Assembly: GCA_036499395.1 (NCBI GenBank)
Contig: DASYDW010000019.1
Span: 62,001 to 126,000 of the forward strand
Direction: 5' to 3'
Source: Pirellulales bacterium
GTDB lineage: Bacteria; Planctomycetota; Planctomycetia; Pirellulales; JACPPG01
Length of the DNA: 64,000 nucleotides
The position numbers were made by a program, and so were the translations under genes. Positions 1 to 9,010 of this stretch are shown piece by piece. The first letter of the stretch is position 1, and the number at the start of each line of letters is the position of its first letter. The notes under the pieces are model-generated. The model was not told the DNA's origin, did no database searches, and was given only the letters and a program-made list of their open reading frames with translations.

Positions 1-1
1 G

Positions 2-1651
2 TACTTCGCACGTTATTTCGACGATCGCGGCTATCTGGAATGTGTCGAGCGGTGGGGAGGCGATGACGGGCCAGACGATGCCATCGAATGCCTGGCCGAT
101 TGGCCGCTGCTGTATGCGCTGGGGGGCTCGCCGCGCGTGCTCGATCTGTACAAGAATGCGTGGGAAGGGCATCTCCGGCAATACACCGCGGCGCGGACGG
201 TCGACGTCGAAATGGCGCGGGAAGGGATGTATTACAAGGAGTTTCCCGTCTCGCTCGATTGGCTGCACCACGCCGAAGGGCTGACTGCATTTATCAACTC
301 GGCGTTGGCCGATCCGCACGACCCGGCCTTCGCGCGCCGCATTCGCCGCTTTGCTGGATTCTATTTGGGCGAAGAGCCCGGCGTCACGAATTACGATCCG
401 CAGCATAAGATCATTCGCAGCCTGTTCAACGGCAGCCGTGGCCCCTTATTGCGCAAGGCCACCGCACTGGATTGGGCCGGCGATCCCATCGAGGTCGAGG
501 GACGGTTCTCGCCGCAACATGGCGAGCGCAGCTACGCCGAAATGCTCGCCCATTTCAAGGACTACAACGACATCGTCGGCGACCACCCGCAAAATCTCTG
601 CGCTACGAGCCTGGCAACCACGGCCTTTATGCTCGGCCACGAACCGAAATACCGCGACTGGGTTCTCGAATATGTCGACGCCTGGGTCGGCCGCATGCGA
701 TCCAACGACGGAATCATTCCCACCAACATCGGACTCGACGGTTCGATCGGTGGCGAGTGCGGGGGACGCTGGTACGGGGGCGTGTACGGTTGGGGCTTTA
801 CGGTCGTCACGCCACAGACAGGCGCGCTGGCGAATCGCAACACGCACCATTTCGGCCTCGTCGGCTTTGGCAATGCCACACTGCTCTCTGGCAACCCGCG
901 TTATGCAGACGCCTGGCGCCAGCAAATCGAGGCTGTGAACTCACACGCCCGCGTCGAAAAGGGCGTCACAGAATATCCGCAAATGTGTGGCGACCAGGGT
1001 TGGTACGCCTTCGCGCCGGCGAAGTACAGCCAAGGTGCGCAGGACGTGGCCTATTGGTCGATGAAGCCGGACGATCAAGAGCGAATCGCGACCGGCGGTT
1101 GGCAAGCCTTTCTCGCCGGCAAGGATCCTGGCTACCCTGCCACGGCTCTGCGGGCTGACCTGGAAACGCTGCGTGCCCGGATCGTCTCGATCCGCAACGA
1201 CAAGACGACGCCCGACACTCGGCTGGCCGACGATCCGCTCGGTTTCAGCCCGGCCATTGTGCCGTCACTCGTCAATTTGACCACCGGCGGACTCTATCCG
1301 GGTCACGTGGCATCGCCGCTACACGCTCGGGTGCGCTATTTCGATCCTGACACGCATCGCGCTGGACTGCCCAACGGTGTGGCCGCCCTCGTCGAAAAGC
1401 TCTCGGCCGACGCTGCGACCGTGACGCTCGTGAATATCGACCCGCTTGCCTCGCACTCAGTCGTCATGCAGGCGGGCGCTTACGGCGAGCACAGCTTCGA
1501 GACGGCAAAGATCGCCGACCGGGATACCGCGATCGATGGCCCGCTCGTGCTCGTACGCCTGCAACCGGGCTGCGGCACGCGCATCGACCTTAAGACTCAG
1601 CGATATGCCAATCCGCCGACGTTGGCCCAACCGTGGGACGACGCGAACTAA
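2..1651 (+). CDS. Large hypothetical protein, 5' end outside the window
   Basis: The reading frame is open from the first bases of the window to a TAA at 1649-1651, giving 549 visible residues with no in-frame stop, so the true start lies upstream. An internal ATG at 137 exists, but the same frame continues before it with sensible composition (tyrosine/tryptophan-rich), so that ATG is not the likely start. The protein is rich in Trp, Tyr, His and Gly. It contains a glycine/tryptophan stretch around GGECGGRWYGGVYGWG and helical segments, and ends in a probable beta-rich C-terminal part. The character resembles helical-toroid carbohydrate-active proteins, but I do not recognise a family and assign no function. 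It is followed by about 520 bases without a gene. Confidence 0.8.
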   Translation, partial: YFARYFDDRGYLECVERWGGDDGPDDAIECLADWPLLYALGGSPRVLDLYKNAWEGHLRQYTAARTVDVEMAREGMYYKEFPVSLDWLHHAEGLTAFINSALADPHDPAFARRIRRFAGFYLGEEPGVTNYDPQHKIIRSLFNGSRGPLLRKATALDWAGDPIEVEGRFSPQHGERSYAEMLAHFKDYNDIVGDHPQNLCATSLATTAFMLGHEPKYRDWVLEYVDAWVGRMRSNDGIIPTNIGLDGSIGGECGGRWYGGVYGWGFTVVTPQTGALANRNTHHFGLVGFGNATLLSGNPRYADAWRQQIEAVNSHARVEKGVTEYPQMCGDQGWYAFAPAKYSQGAQDVAYWSMKPDDQERIATGGWQAFLAGKDPGYPATALRADLETLRARIVSIRNDKTTPDTRLADDPLGFSPAIVPSLVNLTTGGLYPGHVASPLHARVRYFDPDTHRAGLPNGVAALVEKLSADAATVTLVNIDPLASHSVVMQAGAYGEHSFETAKIADRDTAIDGPLVLVRLQPGCGTRIDLKTQRYANPPTLAQPWDDAN

Positions 1652-2173
1652 GCGGCGGACACCTCGCTGGCGAAAACTTTCCGCCACCTCTCGGCAGCTT
1701 GCAACCCATTGTCAATCAATGAGATGTGGCGATACATGAGCGGTGCAAGGCCACCTTTGGCCGGCTTTTTGCTTGCAATCGGACCGGCCACTTTGTATCA
1801 CTCATACACGATTGCTGATGTGTTGATATGTTGCTGTTTTGAGCACCTTAATCACACGCGAGTAATTCACCCACCTGAAGTACGGCGCTCTGCAAAGAGC
1901 GTCACCTGCCCCGAGAACTGACTCCGGCCCTGCCCTCCAGGAAACCCGCGAGTCGGTCCGACACCGGCCGGTCGCCAGACCAGCCGGAACTTGCCAGCGG
2001 AGGAAGCTGCATACCTTGCGTGGATGCAGTCGACTTCGCGCGTTTCGTTTCCGGATGACGGTGCGTACCGCCCGTCGGGCAATGTTGCTCGACTCGTGAC
2101 GCCCGCCTCGGATCGCGGTGCGCGCGGGTCACCCCCTCCGCCGATTTTTACCCAGATATCGGAGGAGACACTC
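1652..2173. other. Intergenic region with shared element, leader of DUF1559 gene
   Basis: No convincing gene is visible. The open frame that continues upstream of the DUF1559 start here (from 1991) looks like read-through of the leader. The region holds one copy of a 62-bp element (1763-1824) that recurs at 3357-3418. A clear ribosome binding site, GGAGGAGA, lies at 2161-2168 just before the ATG at 2174. Confidence 0.6.
1763..1824 (+). repeat. 62-bp intergenic element, copy 1
   Basis: This segment begins GGCTTTTTGCTTGCAATC and ends in TTGCTGATGTGTT. A related segment of equal length lies at 3357-3418 in the next intergenic region. The first 18 bases are identical; the rest is about two-thirds to three-quarters identical by eye. 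It lies 350-410 bases before the DUF1559 start. Whether it is a promoter, a protein binding site or an RNA element is not known. Confidence 0.6.
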
Positions 2174-3217
2174 ATGCGGACGCCGACACAGAAACGTTCG
2201 TCACGCGGTTTCACACTCGTCGAGTTGTTGGTGGTGATCGCGATCATCGGGATTCTGATCGCGCTCTTGCTGCCAGCCGTGCAAATGGCCCGCGAATCCG
2301 CCCGCCGCTCGCAATGCAAGAACAACCTGAAGCAGCTTGGCCTGGCCCTGCAGAACTTCGAATCGGCCCGCGGCGTCCTCCCCACCGGCGGACAAGGGTC
2401 GAAGACTGTGCCAGGCAACCCCGCGACTTATACGTCCACTTGGGACGTGCAAGGGACCTTTGCCTACATCATGCCGTACATGGAGTTCACGCAGGTGGCG
2501 GACCTGATGAACTTGATGCTCGCTTACAACGACAAGCGAGCAATAACGAATCAAACCGCGGCGCGCGTGCAGCCCCCCTCGTTTATCTGCCCGTCGAATG
2601 GGCTCTACGAGGAGGATCCGCAGGGTTACGGTCAGGCGGACTATGCTCCGACGGTGGGCACTTCGATCGATCCCACGACAGGCGTGCCCAACAACACCAT
2701 GCAGGCCGCGGGGGCGCTCGGCGTCGGATCGGTTCGCATGGCGCAGATCACCGACGGTACGAGCCAAACCATCGTCATGGCCGAAGACAACCCGATCAAC
2801 TTTCCCACGCTTTACCCCAACGTCGGCGCCGGCGGTGCCGATCCGACGATCGCGGCTGGCAATAGCGCAGATCCGATCATCACCGATCCGATTCTCGGTC
2901 AGATTACCGGCCGCGCGACGAATCGTTGGGCTGAGCCAGACAAGGCGATTAATATCTCCGGTCCCTCCAATGGCAAGGCCGGCGCACTGAAAAGCTTCGT
3001 CAACAACAACAGCTCGCCGACCGGTGGTCCGAGCGACTGCCCCTGGAAAAACGGCGATTGCGGTCCGAACGGCGAGATTTTCAGCCAACATCCGGGCGGC
3101 GCGAATGTGCTGCTGTGCGACGGCAGCGTCTCCTTCATCACCGAAGGAATCGACTTCCGCGCCATTCGCTGTCTACTTACACGCGAAGAGGGCGTGCCGG
3201 TGCCGGCCTATCAGTGA
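2174..3217 (+). CDS. DUF1559 domain protein with pilin-like N-terminus
   Basis: The protein has 347 residues. A short basic leader is followed by the prepilin-type motif [16 protein letters not shown] and a hydrophobic helix ending [15 protein letters not shown], then a DUF1559 (SBP_bac_10) globular domain. The family's C-terminal H-x9-DG signature is visible as [12 protein letters not shown]. Such proteins are greatly expanded in planctomycetes and are expected to be processed by prepilin peptidase and anchored or exported through a type IV pilus/type II-like route; their exact role is unknown. The ATG at 2174 is chosen because GGAGGAGA lies just upstream and the pilin leader begins there, although the frame is open further upstream. 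A strong terminator follows at 3228-3278, so it is probably monocistronic. Confidence 0.93.
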   Translation: MRTPTQKRSSRGFTLVELLVVIAIIGILIALLLPAVQMARESARRSQCKNNLKQLGLALQNFESARGVLPTGGQGSKTVPGNPATYTSTWDVQGTFAYIMPYMEFTQVADLMNLMLAYNDKRAITNQTAARVQPPSFICPSNGLYEEDPQGYGQADYAPTVGTSIDPTTGVPNNTMQAAGALGVGSVRMAQITDGTSQTIVMAEDNPINFPTLYPNVGAGGADPTIAAGNSADPIITDPILGQITGRATNRWAEPDKAINISGPSNGKAGALKSFVNNNSSPTGGPSDCPWKNGDCGPNGEIFSQHPGGANVLLCDGSVSFITEGIDFRAIRCLLTREEGVPVPAYQ

Positions 3218-3227
3218 ACCCCCGCTT

Positions 3228-3278
3228 GGCCCGCGCCGCGGCGCTCCCTGACTGCCGCGGCGTGGGCCTTCTCTTTTT
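3228..3278 (+). terminator. Rho-independent terminator after DUF1559 gene
   Basis: A GC-rich stem of about 15 bp (arms 3228-3242 and 3254-3268, GGCCCGCGCCGCGGC against GCCGCGGCGTGGGCC) is followed by TTCTCTTTTT. It begins 11 bases after the stop codon of the DUF1559 gene and should end its transcript. Confidence 0.88.
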
Positions 3279-3604
3279 GCTAACGGCTTTCCGCGAAAAC
3301 CACGGACAAACCGGGTACTTTTGCCTACACGCGGTAGATGCGCACCATCACGAACTGGCTTTTTGCTTGCAATCCGGCCGGTCCTTCTGGGATACTCATG
3401 CGGGCTTGCTGATGCGTTAAGTTGCAGGCACGCCCCCTGCCCTAACTCACACCAACAAACTCCATCCCAATACATAACACCCTGCAACTTTGCAGGCCCC
3501 GCCCGATTACTGCCCGGCCACGATCGTCTCGCACACGTTTCACCGGCCAGCGCCCCCTGCCGAGTAAGAATGCTCGGTGGTCCGCCCGTTACCGAGGAGT
3601 TCGC
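3279..3604. other. Leader region of the DUF1549 operon
   Basis: No gene is seen. The region contains the second copy of the shared 62-bp element (3357-3418), a short hairpin CCGAG..CTCGG near 3559-3576, and the ribosome binding site GAGGAG around 3594-3599 used by the next gene. Confidence 0.55.
3357..3418 (+). repeat. 62-bp intergenic element, copy 2
   Basis: This is the partner of 1763-1824. It begins GGCTTTTTGCTTGCAATC and ends TTGCTGATGCGTT. It lies about 190-250 bases upstream of the DUF1549 operon start, whereas copy 1 lies upstream of a DUF1559 gene, so both sit in 5' regions of planctomycete-typical exported-protein genes. Confidence 0.6.
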
Positions 3605-6493
3605 ATGCCCCACTCCACGGGTCGAGCCCAATACGAAGCGCCCCGCTCGGTAGCCCCGGCTGCCCTGCTGGTGGCTGCGCTCGCTTGCGTCGTCAGCACA
3701 TTGCCCGCGGCGCGCGTGATTGCCGATGAGTCGCTGCACGAACGGATCGACCGCCTGATCGAGGCCGATCAGGTCATTCCGCTGGCGCCGCTGGCCAACG
3801 ATGCCGAATTTCTGCGTCGCGTCACGCTCGATCTCGTTGGGCGTGTTCCGTCGGTCAGCGAAGTGCGCGCGTTCGCGGCCGATGCTTCGCCCGAGAAGCG
3901 TTCCGTACTTGTCGATCGCCTGCTGGCCAGCCCCGAGTATGCGCGGCACATAACGAACGTCTTCGACGTGATGCTGATGGAGCGCCGGCCCGAAAAGAAT
4001 GTGCCGATCGCCGAGTGGCAGAAGTATTTGTACGAATCGTTCGCGGCGAACAAACCATACGACCAGCTCGTTCGCGAGATTCTGTCGGCCGACGGCGTCG
4101 ATCCGGCCGCCCGTGCTCAGGCGCGGTTTTATCTCGATCGCGAAGGTGAACCGAATCTGCTGACGCGCGACGTCGGCCGTATCTTCCTGGGCATGGACCT
4201 GCAATGTGCCCAGTGTCACGATCATCCGCTGATTGCTGACTACTACCAGGCCGACTATCAAGGCCTGTACGCCTTCTTCAATCGCAGCATCCTGTTCACT
4301 GACAAGGACAAGAAGGTCTTCCTCGCCGAGAAGGCCGACGGAGACGTCGCGTATGTCTCGGTCTTCGACGCCACGCGCAAGGGAACGGCCCTGCCACAAT
4401 TGCCCGCAGGTGAGCCGGTCCCCGAACCGAGCTTCAACAAGGGGGAGGAATACACCGTCGCCCCGGCCGACAACGTGCGACCCGTACCAAAATACAGTCG
4501 TCGCGCTCAACTTCCCGAGCAGTTGACAGCCAAGCGGAATCCTCACTTCGATCGCACGATCGCCAACCGGCTCTGGGCTCTACTGCTTGGTCGCGGGCTG
4601 GTCGATCCTGTGGATCTCGATCACGAAGGCAACGCTCCTTCGCATCCGGCCGCGCTCGCTCTCCTGGCCGAATCGCTGCCGGCGATGAAATACGACCTTC
4701 GCGCCATGCTGGCCGAGTTGGCGCGCACACGCACCTACGCCCGTTCGATCGATCTCGCGGCTGAACTGCCGGCGCAGGCCCAAACGCTCGAACCACAACT
4801 GTCGGCCTGGGAGGCTGATCGCGCCGCGCGAGCTGCGGTGTACGAAGCCTCGCAAGACAAAGCCGGCAAAATCGGCGTCGAATTCGCCGCAGCCCGCACT
4901 GCCGCAGCGCCCGTGGCGGACGAGCTTGCGAAATCACGTACTACAGCGGCCGAGGCCAAGAAAAACGCCGAGGCGGCCGTGGCGACTTTCACCGCCGCGC
5001 AAAATTCGCTCCCCGCCCGGCAAGAGGCCGCCGCGCTCGTCGGCGAAGCAAACGCAAAAACGGCCGCAGCCGCGCAAAAACTCGCGGACGACAAAGAGTT
5101 GGCCGACGCGGCCGCGAAATTGAAAGCCCGCTCCGAGCATCTTGCGACCGAGGTCGTGACGCTCACCAAGGCCGTGGCCGACGGCCCGGCGGCAGTAAAA
5201 GCCACATCCGAGGCGCTCGCGGCCGCCGACCAGACGCTGGCCGCAACCACCGAGAAATTCGCTCCCTTGCAGGCGCGGGTCACGGAGTTAACCGTCCAAG
5301 CCAAGATGGCCGACAATCAGTCGCGCGCCGATAGTGCGACACTCACCACGATTGTCAGCAAGATTGACGACGCCAAGGCCGTGGTCGATTTGGCCCGTTC
5401 GCAAACAACGGTGGAAGCCGCGCGCGCGTCCGTCGTAAAGGCCGACGCCGATGTGGCTACAGCGCGACAAGCGATTGCCAACCATCAAGGTGAAATCGAT
5501 CGCGCGAACCAGGCACTGGCCGGCGCCCAGCAAGCGGCCACTGCGGCAAACTCGGCCACCGAAGACGCTCGCAAGCAAAAATCCGATCGCCAAGCGACCT
5601 ATGATGCCGTGGCCGAGGCGGCAGCCAAGACCCAGATCGCGCAACAAAAGCTCCCCGACTCCGCAGAGCTGGCGCTGGCCGCACAGTCACTGCAAGGCAA
5701 AGCCAATGAACTGGCGGCGGGCTTGAAAATGGCCGACGCCCAGGTTGCCGAGCGCGAGGCCGTCGGCAAGACCATGGTCGACCAACTCACCGCCGCGCAG
5801 TCGGCCGTTACCGCGACCGCCGAAGCACGTGCAAAACTCGTCGAGCAAGCCCAGCCATTCGAGCTGGCGTCCGCTACGGCAAAGCAACAACTGGACGCTG
5901 AATTGGGTACGGTCGACACGGCACGTCGTAAAGTGATCGATCGTAGCGGCGCCCGATGCGCCGTCGCCGTGCTGAAGCCACTCACGCCTGAGCAACTAGC
6001 TTGGAGCATGTTACAAGCCTCGGGCGTGGCCGATCGCGAACGGGCCGCGGTCGAGGCCGAGTGGAACAAGAATCATCCCACGCCAGACGACGCGGCACAG
6101 GCCGCGCGACCGCGCGATCTTGACCGCGCACTGAGTGACAAGCTCAAAGGGTCCGTGCAATCCTTCGTGGCGCGTTTCGCCGCGGGGCCGGGTCAGCCGC
6201 AACAAGCCTTCCAGGCCACGGTCGACCAGGCCCTGTTCCTGGCCAACGGCGGTGAAGTTCGTTCGTGGCTCGCACCGGTCGAAGGCAGTCTCACCGATCG
6301 CGTCGTTAAACTGGCCAATCCGCAGGAAGCGACTGCCGAACTGTATCTCACCGTGCTTTCCCGCGCGCCCACGGATCAGGAAACGGCCGCGGTCGCGACT
6401 TACCTTGCCGGTCGCGACGCTGATCGCGCCGCCGCCGTAGGAGAACTCGCCTGGGCACTGTTTTGCTCGGCCGAGTTCCGCTTCAATCATTAA
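3605..6493 (+). CDS. DUF1549/DUF1553 protein with CxxCH motif and long coiled-coil insert
   Basis: The protein has 962 residues. An N-terminal signal peptide (about residues 1-41) is followed by a DUF1549 domain containing the segment FLRRVTLDLVGRVP and a CAQCH motif at residues 201-205, a possible c-type haem site. A DUF1553-type segment follows to about residue 395. Residues about 398-775 are an Ala/Lys/Gln/Glu-rich stretch that reads as a long coiled coil. The C-terminal part (LAWSMLQASG onward) returns to DUF1553-like sequence and ends with FCSAEFRFNH. These families are typical of planctomycetes and act outside the cytoplasm; their substrate is unknown. The start at 3605 follows a GAGGAG site. 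The DUF1501 gene begins 17 bases after the stop, so the two are probably one operon. The coiled-coil insert is unusual. Confidence 0.9.
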   Translation: MPHSTGRAQYEAPRSVAPAALLVAALACVVSTLPAARVIADESLHERIDRLIEADQVIPLAPLANDAEFLRRVTLDLVGRVPSVSEVRAFAADASPEKRSVLVDRLLASPEYARHITNVFDVMLMERRPEKNVPIAEWQKYLYESFAANKPYDQLVREILSADGVDPAARAQARFYLDREGEPNLLTRDVGRIFLGMDLQCAQCHDHPLIADYYQADYQGLYAFFNRSILFTDKDKKVFLAEKADGDVAYVSVFDATRKGTALPQLPAGEPVPEPSFNKGEEYTVAPADNVRPVPKYSRRAQLPEQLTAKRNPHFDRTIANRLWALLLGRGLVDPVDLDHEGNAPSHPAALALLAESLPAMKYDLRAMLAELARTRTYARSIDLAAELPAQAQTLEPQLSAWEADRAARAAVYEASQDKAGKIGVEFAAARTAAAPVADELAKSRTTAAEAKKNAEAAVATFTAAQNSLPARQEAAALVGEANAKTAAAAQKLADDKELADAAAKLKARSEHLATEVVTLTKAVADGPAAVKATSEALAAADQTLAATTEKFAPLQARVTELTVQAKMADNQSRADSATLTTIVSKIDDAKAVVDLARSQTTVEAARASVVKADADVATARQAIANHQGEIDRANQALAGAQQAATAANSATEDARKQKSDRQATYDAVAEAAAKTQIAQQKLPDSAELALAAQSLQGKANELAAGLKMADAQVAEREAVGKTMVDQLTAAQSAVTATAEARAKLVEQAQPFELASATAKQQLDAELGTVDTARRKVIDRSGARCAVAVLKPLTPEQLAWSMLQASGVADRERAAVEAEWNKNHPTPDDAAQAARPRDLDRALSDKLKGSVQSFVARFAAGPGQPQQAFQATVDQALFLANGGEVRSWLAPVEGSLTDRVVKLANPQEATAELYLTVLSRAPTDQETAAVATYLAGRDADRAAAVGELAWALFCSAEFRFNH

Positions 6494-6510
6494 AGAGGGA
6501 GGACTCCTCG

Positions 6511-7818
6511 ATGCGCTGCGACTACGCTTGCCACTCGCCCGAGCACTTGCTCGCCCGGCGGCGATTTCTCGGACAACTGGTCGCCGGCAGCGGCGTCTTG
6601 GCCGTGGGTAGCGGAACGCTCGGCGGTCTGGGGAGCCTGGTCCAACCGGCCGCGGCGGCGCAGCTCGCGAAAGATCAAAAGCGAATCCTCTGCTTTTACA
6701 TGGCGGGCGGGCTAAGCCAATTGGAAAGTTGGGATCCCAAGCCCAGCACGGATACGGGCGGCCCCTTCCGCGCGATTCCCACGTCGGTGCCCGGCGTACA
6801 CATTTCGGAATTGCTGCCGAACATCGCCAAGCAAATGCAGCATCTGATGATCGTGCGCGGTGTGAACACCAAGGAAGACGATCACGGTAAGGGTGGGTAC
6901 ATGATGACGACCGGCCGTCGGCAAACACCGGCCGCCGATTACCCCACGCTGGGCGCGGTCACGGCCAAAGCACTCACCCCGAACGATGCAGCCATACCTG
7001 GCCATATTCGCATCACGCCTGGAGGTGGCGGTGGACGCGCGGACGACGCCGCTTATCTTGGCCCGCGTTATGCCAGTATCGTGCTGGGCAACGGCAACCC
7101 GCCGGCCGATAGCGCCCGCGATGGATCGCTGTCGCTCACCGCCGACGAGCAACGCAATTTGCTCCGCCGTCAGGCTGACGAACGTTTCTTGTCGCGGCGC
7201 CGCACGGCGCTGACCGACGCCTACACCTACAGTTATGAACAAGCACAGCGCCTGATGGGCGAGCGCGATCTGTTCGATGTGAGCAAGGAGCCCGCCGCGG
7301 ATCTCGAACGTTACGGCACGTACGATCTCGGGCGGCATTGCCTGCTCGCGCGGCGGCTACTCTCCGGCGGTGCGACGTTCGTGCAGGTCACCCACTCGAA
7401 CTACGACACGCACAACGAAAACTTCGATTTCCATCTCGAACAGCTTGGCGAGTTTGACCGCTCGTTCGCGGCCCTCGTGGCCGACCTGGCTGACCGTGGG
7501 ATGCTCGACAGTACGTTGATCGTGGTGATGGCCGAATTTGGGCGCACACCGCGGATCAATCATTTCTACGGTCGCGATCACTGGTCCGCCGCTTGGAGCG
7601 TTCTGCTAGGCGGCTGCGGCGTGCAGCGTGGCGGCGCCTTCGGCAAGACCAACGCCAATGGCACCGAAGTCATCGAACATCAGGTCGATCACGCCCAATT
7701 GTTCCACACGTACCTGTCGGCGGTCGGGCTGGATCCCACGGATAGCTTCGACGTTGGCGGCCGGTCGATGCCGATGGCCGATCCGGCGGCCGGCGCCATC
7801 AAGGAACTGCTGGTATGA
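6511..7818 (+). CDS. DUF1501 domain protein, Tat-exported
   Basis: The protein has 435 residues. The N-terminus carries a twin-arginine type signal (RRRFLGQLVAGSGVLAVG) and the body matches DUF1501 proteins, which belong to the alkaline phosphatase-like/sulfatase fold group. Visible segments include FYMAGGLSQLESWDPKP, a variant of the usual family opening, then the metal-site-like HSNYDTHNENFDFH and MAEFGRTPRIN. The activity in planctomycetes is not established. ATG 6511 is preferred because GAGGGAGGA precedes it and the Tat signal follows; the frame is open upstream into the previous gene. The 3' end overlaps the WD40 gene start by four bases (ATGA), indicating translational coupling in a three-gene operon with the DUF1549 gene. 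Confidence 0.92.
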   Translation: MRCDYACHSPEHLLARRRFLGQLVAGSGVLAVGSGTLGGLGSLVQPAAAAQLAKDQKRILCFYMAGGLSQLESWDPKPSTDTGGPFRAIPTSVPGVHISELLPNIAKQMQHLMIVRGVNTKEDDHGKGGYMMTTGRRQTPAADYPTLGAVTAKALTPNDAAIPGHIRITPGGGGGRADDAAYLGPRYASIVLGNGNPPADSARDGSLSLTADEQRNLLRRQADERFLSRRRTALTDAYTYSYEQAQRLMGERDLFDVSKEPAADLERYGTYDLGRHCLLARRLLSGGATFVQVTHSNYDTHNENFDFHLEQLGEFDRSFAALVADLADRGMLDSTLIVVMAEFGRTPRINHFYGRDHWSAAWSVLLGGCGVQRGGAFGKTNANGTEVIEHQVDHAQLFHTYLSAVGLDPTDSFDVGGRSMPMADPAAGAIKELLV

Positions 7819-8816
7819 GCGACCCGGTCCCCAAAGCAGATCCCGCGCAGACGTACGTTGCGACGGAGTGGAAATACACGAGCCCCTTCATCTCGTGCCG
7901 CTTCGATCCGACAGGCCGCTTCGCGTTCGCGAGCGCCCAGGACAACACCGTGCAGCGCTGGGAGGTCTCGAGCGGCGCGAACGTCTCGCTAGCTGGTCAC
8001 GAAAGCTGGGTTCGGGCTTTGGCTTTTTCACCCGATGGCCAGACGCTGTACACCGGCGGGTACGAAGGGCGATTGATCTTCTGGCCTGCGATGGCCGACG
8101 CGCCGACTCCGCTGCGCACCATCGAAGCGCACACCGGCTGGCTGCGCGGCGTGGCGGTCAGCCCCGATGGTCAGCGCATCGCGACCTGCGGCAATGACAA
8201 TCTCGTCAAGCTGTGGAACGCCGCGGACGGTGCGCCCGTATTGACACTTCCCGGGCACGCGGCGAACGTTTTCAGCCTCTTGTTTCACCCCACGGGGCAA
8301 TGGCTCCTATCCGGCGACCTGCTGGGACAAGTGCATCAGTGGGAGGTCGCTAGCGGCAAGCTTGTGCGGACATTCGACGTCAAGGAACTGCACACGTACG
8401 AAAATGGCCAGGCCGTGCATTACGGAGGTGTGCGCAGCCTGGCCCTCTCGCCGGATGGCAAAAGCCTGGCCTGCTCGGGATTGCACAAGGCGACCAATCC
8501 GCTGGGCGCCGTGCAAGATCCGCTGGTGATGGAATTCGACTGGGAATCGGCGAAGCCACGGATCACGCACGCCCCGGACGCGAAATCGATCGCCTGGCGC
8601 ATCGTCTATCATCCGGACGGCTATCTCGTAACCTGCTGTGGCGGCACCGAACCCTTGTTCCTGTTCTTCAAATCGGACCAGGACAAGGAATTCTTCCGCT
8701 TCAAGCTCCCCAACACAGCCCGAGATATGGACCTGCACCGCGACGGCGTGCAGCTGGTCACCGCGCACTTCGACAATCACGTGCGCATCAGCCGCATGAC
8801 GCCGAAACCGGCATAA
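7815..8816 (+). CDS. WD40 repeat protein
   Basis: The protein has 333 residues. Several WD40 blades are visible, for example SWVRALAFSPDGQTLYTGG, WLRGVAVSPDGQRIATCG followed by LVKLWNA, and VFSLLFHPTGQWLLSGD, consistent with a single beta-propeller. No signal peptide or membrane segment is seen, so a cytoplasmic location is the simplest reading, although its operon partners are exported. The start overlaps the DUF1501 stop (ATGA at 7815-7818). WD40 genes adjoining DUF1549/DUF1501 pairs recur in planctomycetes, which suggests a scaffold or regulatory role for that pair; this is inference. Confidence 0.92.
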   Translation: MSDPVPKADPAQTYVATEWKYTSPFISCRFDPTGRFAFASAQDNTVQRWEVSSGANVSLAGHESWVRALAFSPDGQTLYTGGYEGRLIFWPAMADAPTPLRTIEAHTGWLRGVAVSPDGQRIATCGNDNLVKLWNAADGAPVLTLPGHAANVFSLLFHPTGQWLLSGDLLGQVHQWEVASGKLVRTFDVKELHTYENGQAVHYGGVRSLALSPDGKSLACSGLHKATNPLGAVQDPLVMEFDWESAKPRITHAPDAKSIAWRIVYHPDGYLVTCCGGTEPLFLFFKSDQDKEFFRFKLPNTARDMDLHRDGVQLVTAHFDNHVRISRMTPKPA

Positions 8817-8927
8817 CGTGCGATTCAGAAGCGGTGTGGGTGCCATACTTTTTCGCCGTAGGCGAATAAGCATGCTGATGACCGCGATGAGAATGCCCTC
8901 GCAACTCCCCACGCGAAATGAAACTGC

Positions 8928-8974
8928 CTCAGATGGCGCCGATGGCTCGCTCAAAGCATCGGGCGCCACCTGAG
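8928..8974. terminator. Hairpin between convergent genes
   Basis: A 17-bp imperfect stem (8928-8944 with 8958-8974; CTCAGATGGCGCC against GGCGCCACCTGAG) sits between the WD40 gene on the plus strand and isocitrate lyase on the minus strand. It lacks a clear T tract on either strand, so it is a terminator-like hairpin or Rho-associated 3' structure rather than a textbook terminator. Confidence 0.5.
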
Positions 8975-9010
8975 GCCAGTGTGGCGGTCACAACGATTTT
9001 TTCAAGGACT

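Noticed and set aside
2-136. Gene start at the internal ATG 137 for the first protein
   Set aside because: The same frame is open to the first bases of the window with fitting composition, so the gene is incomplete at its 5' end.
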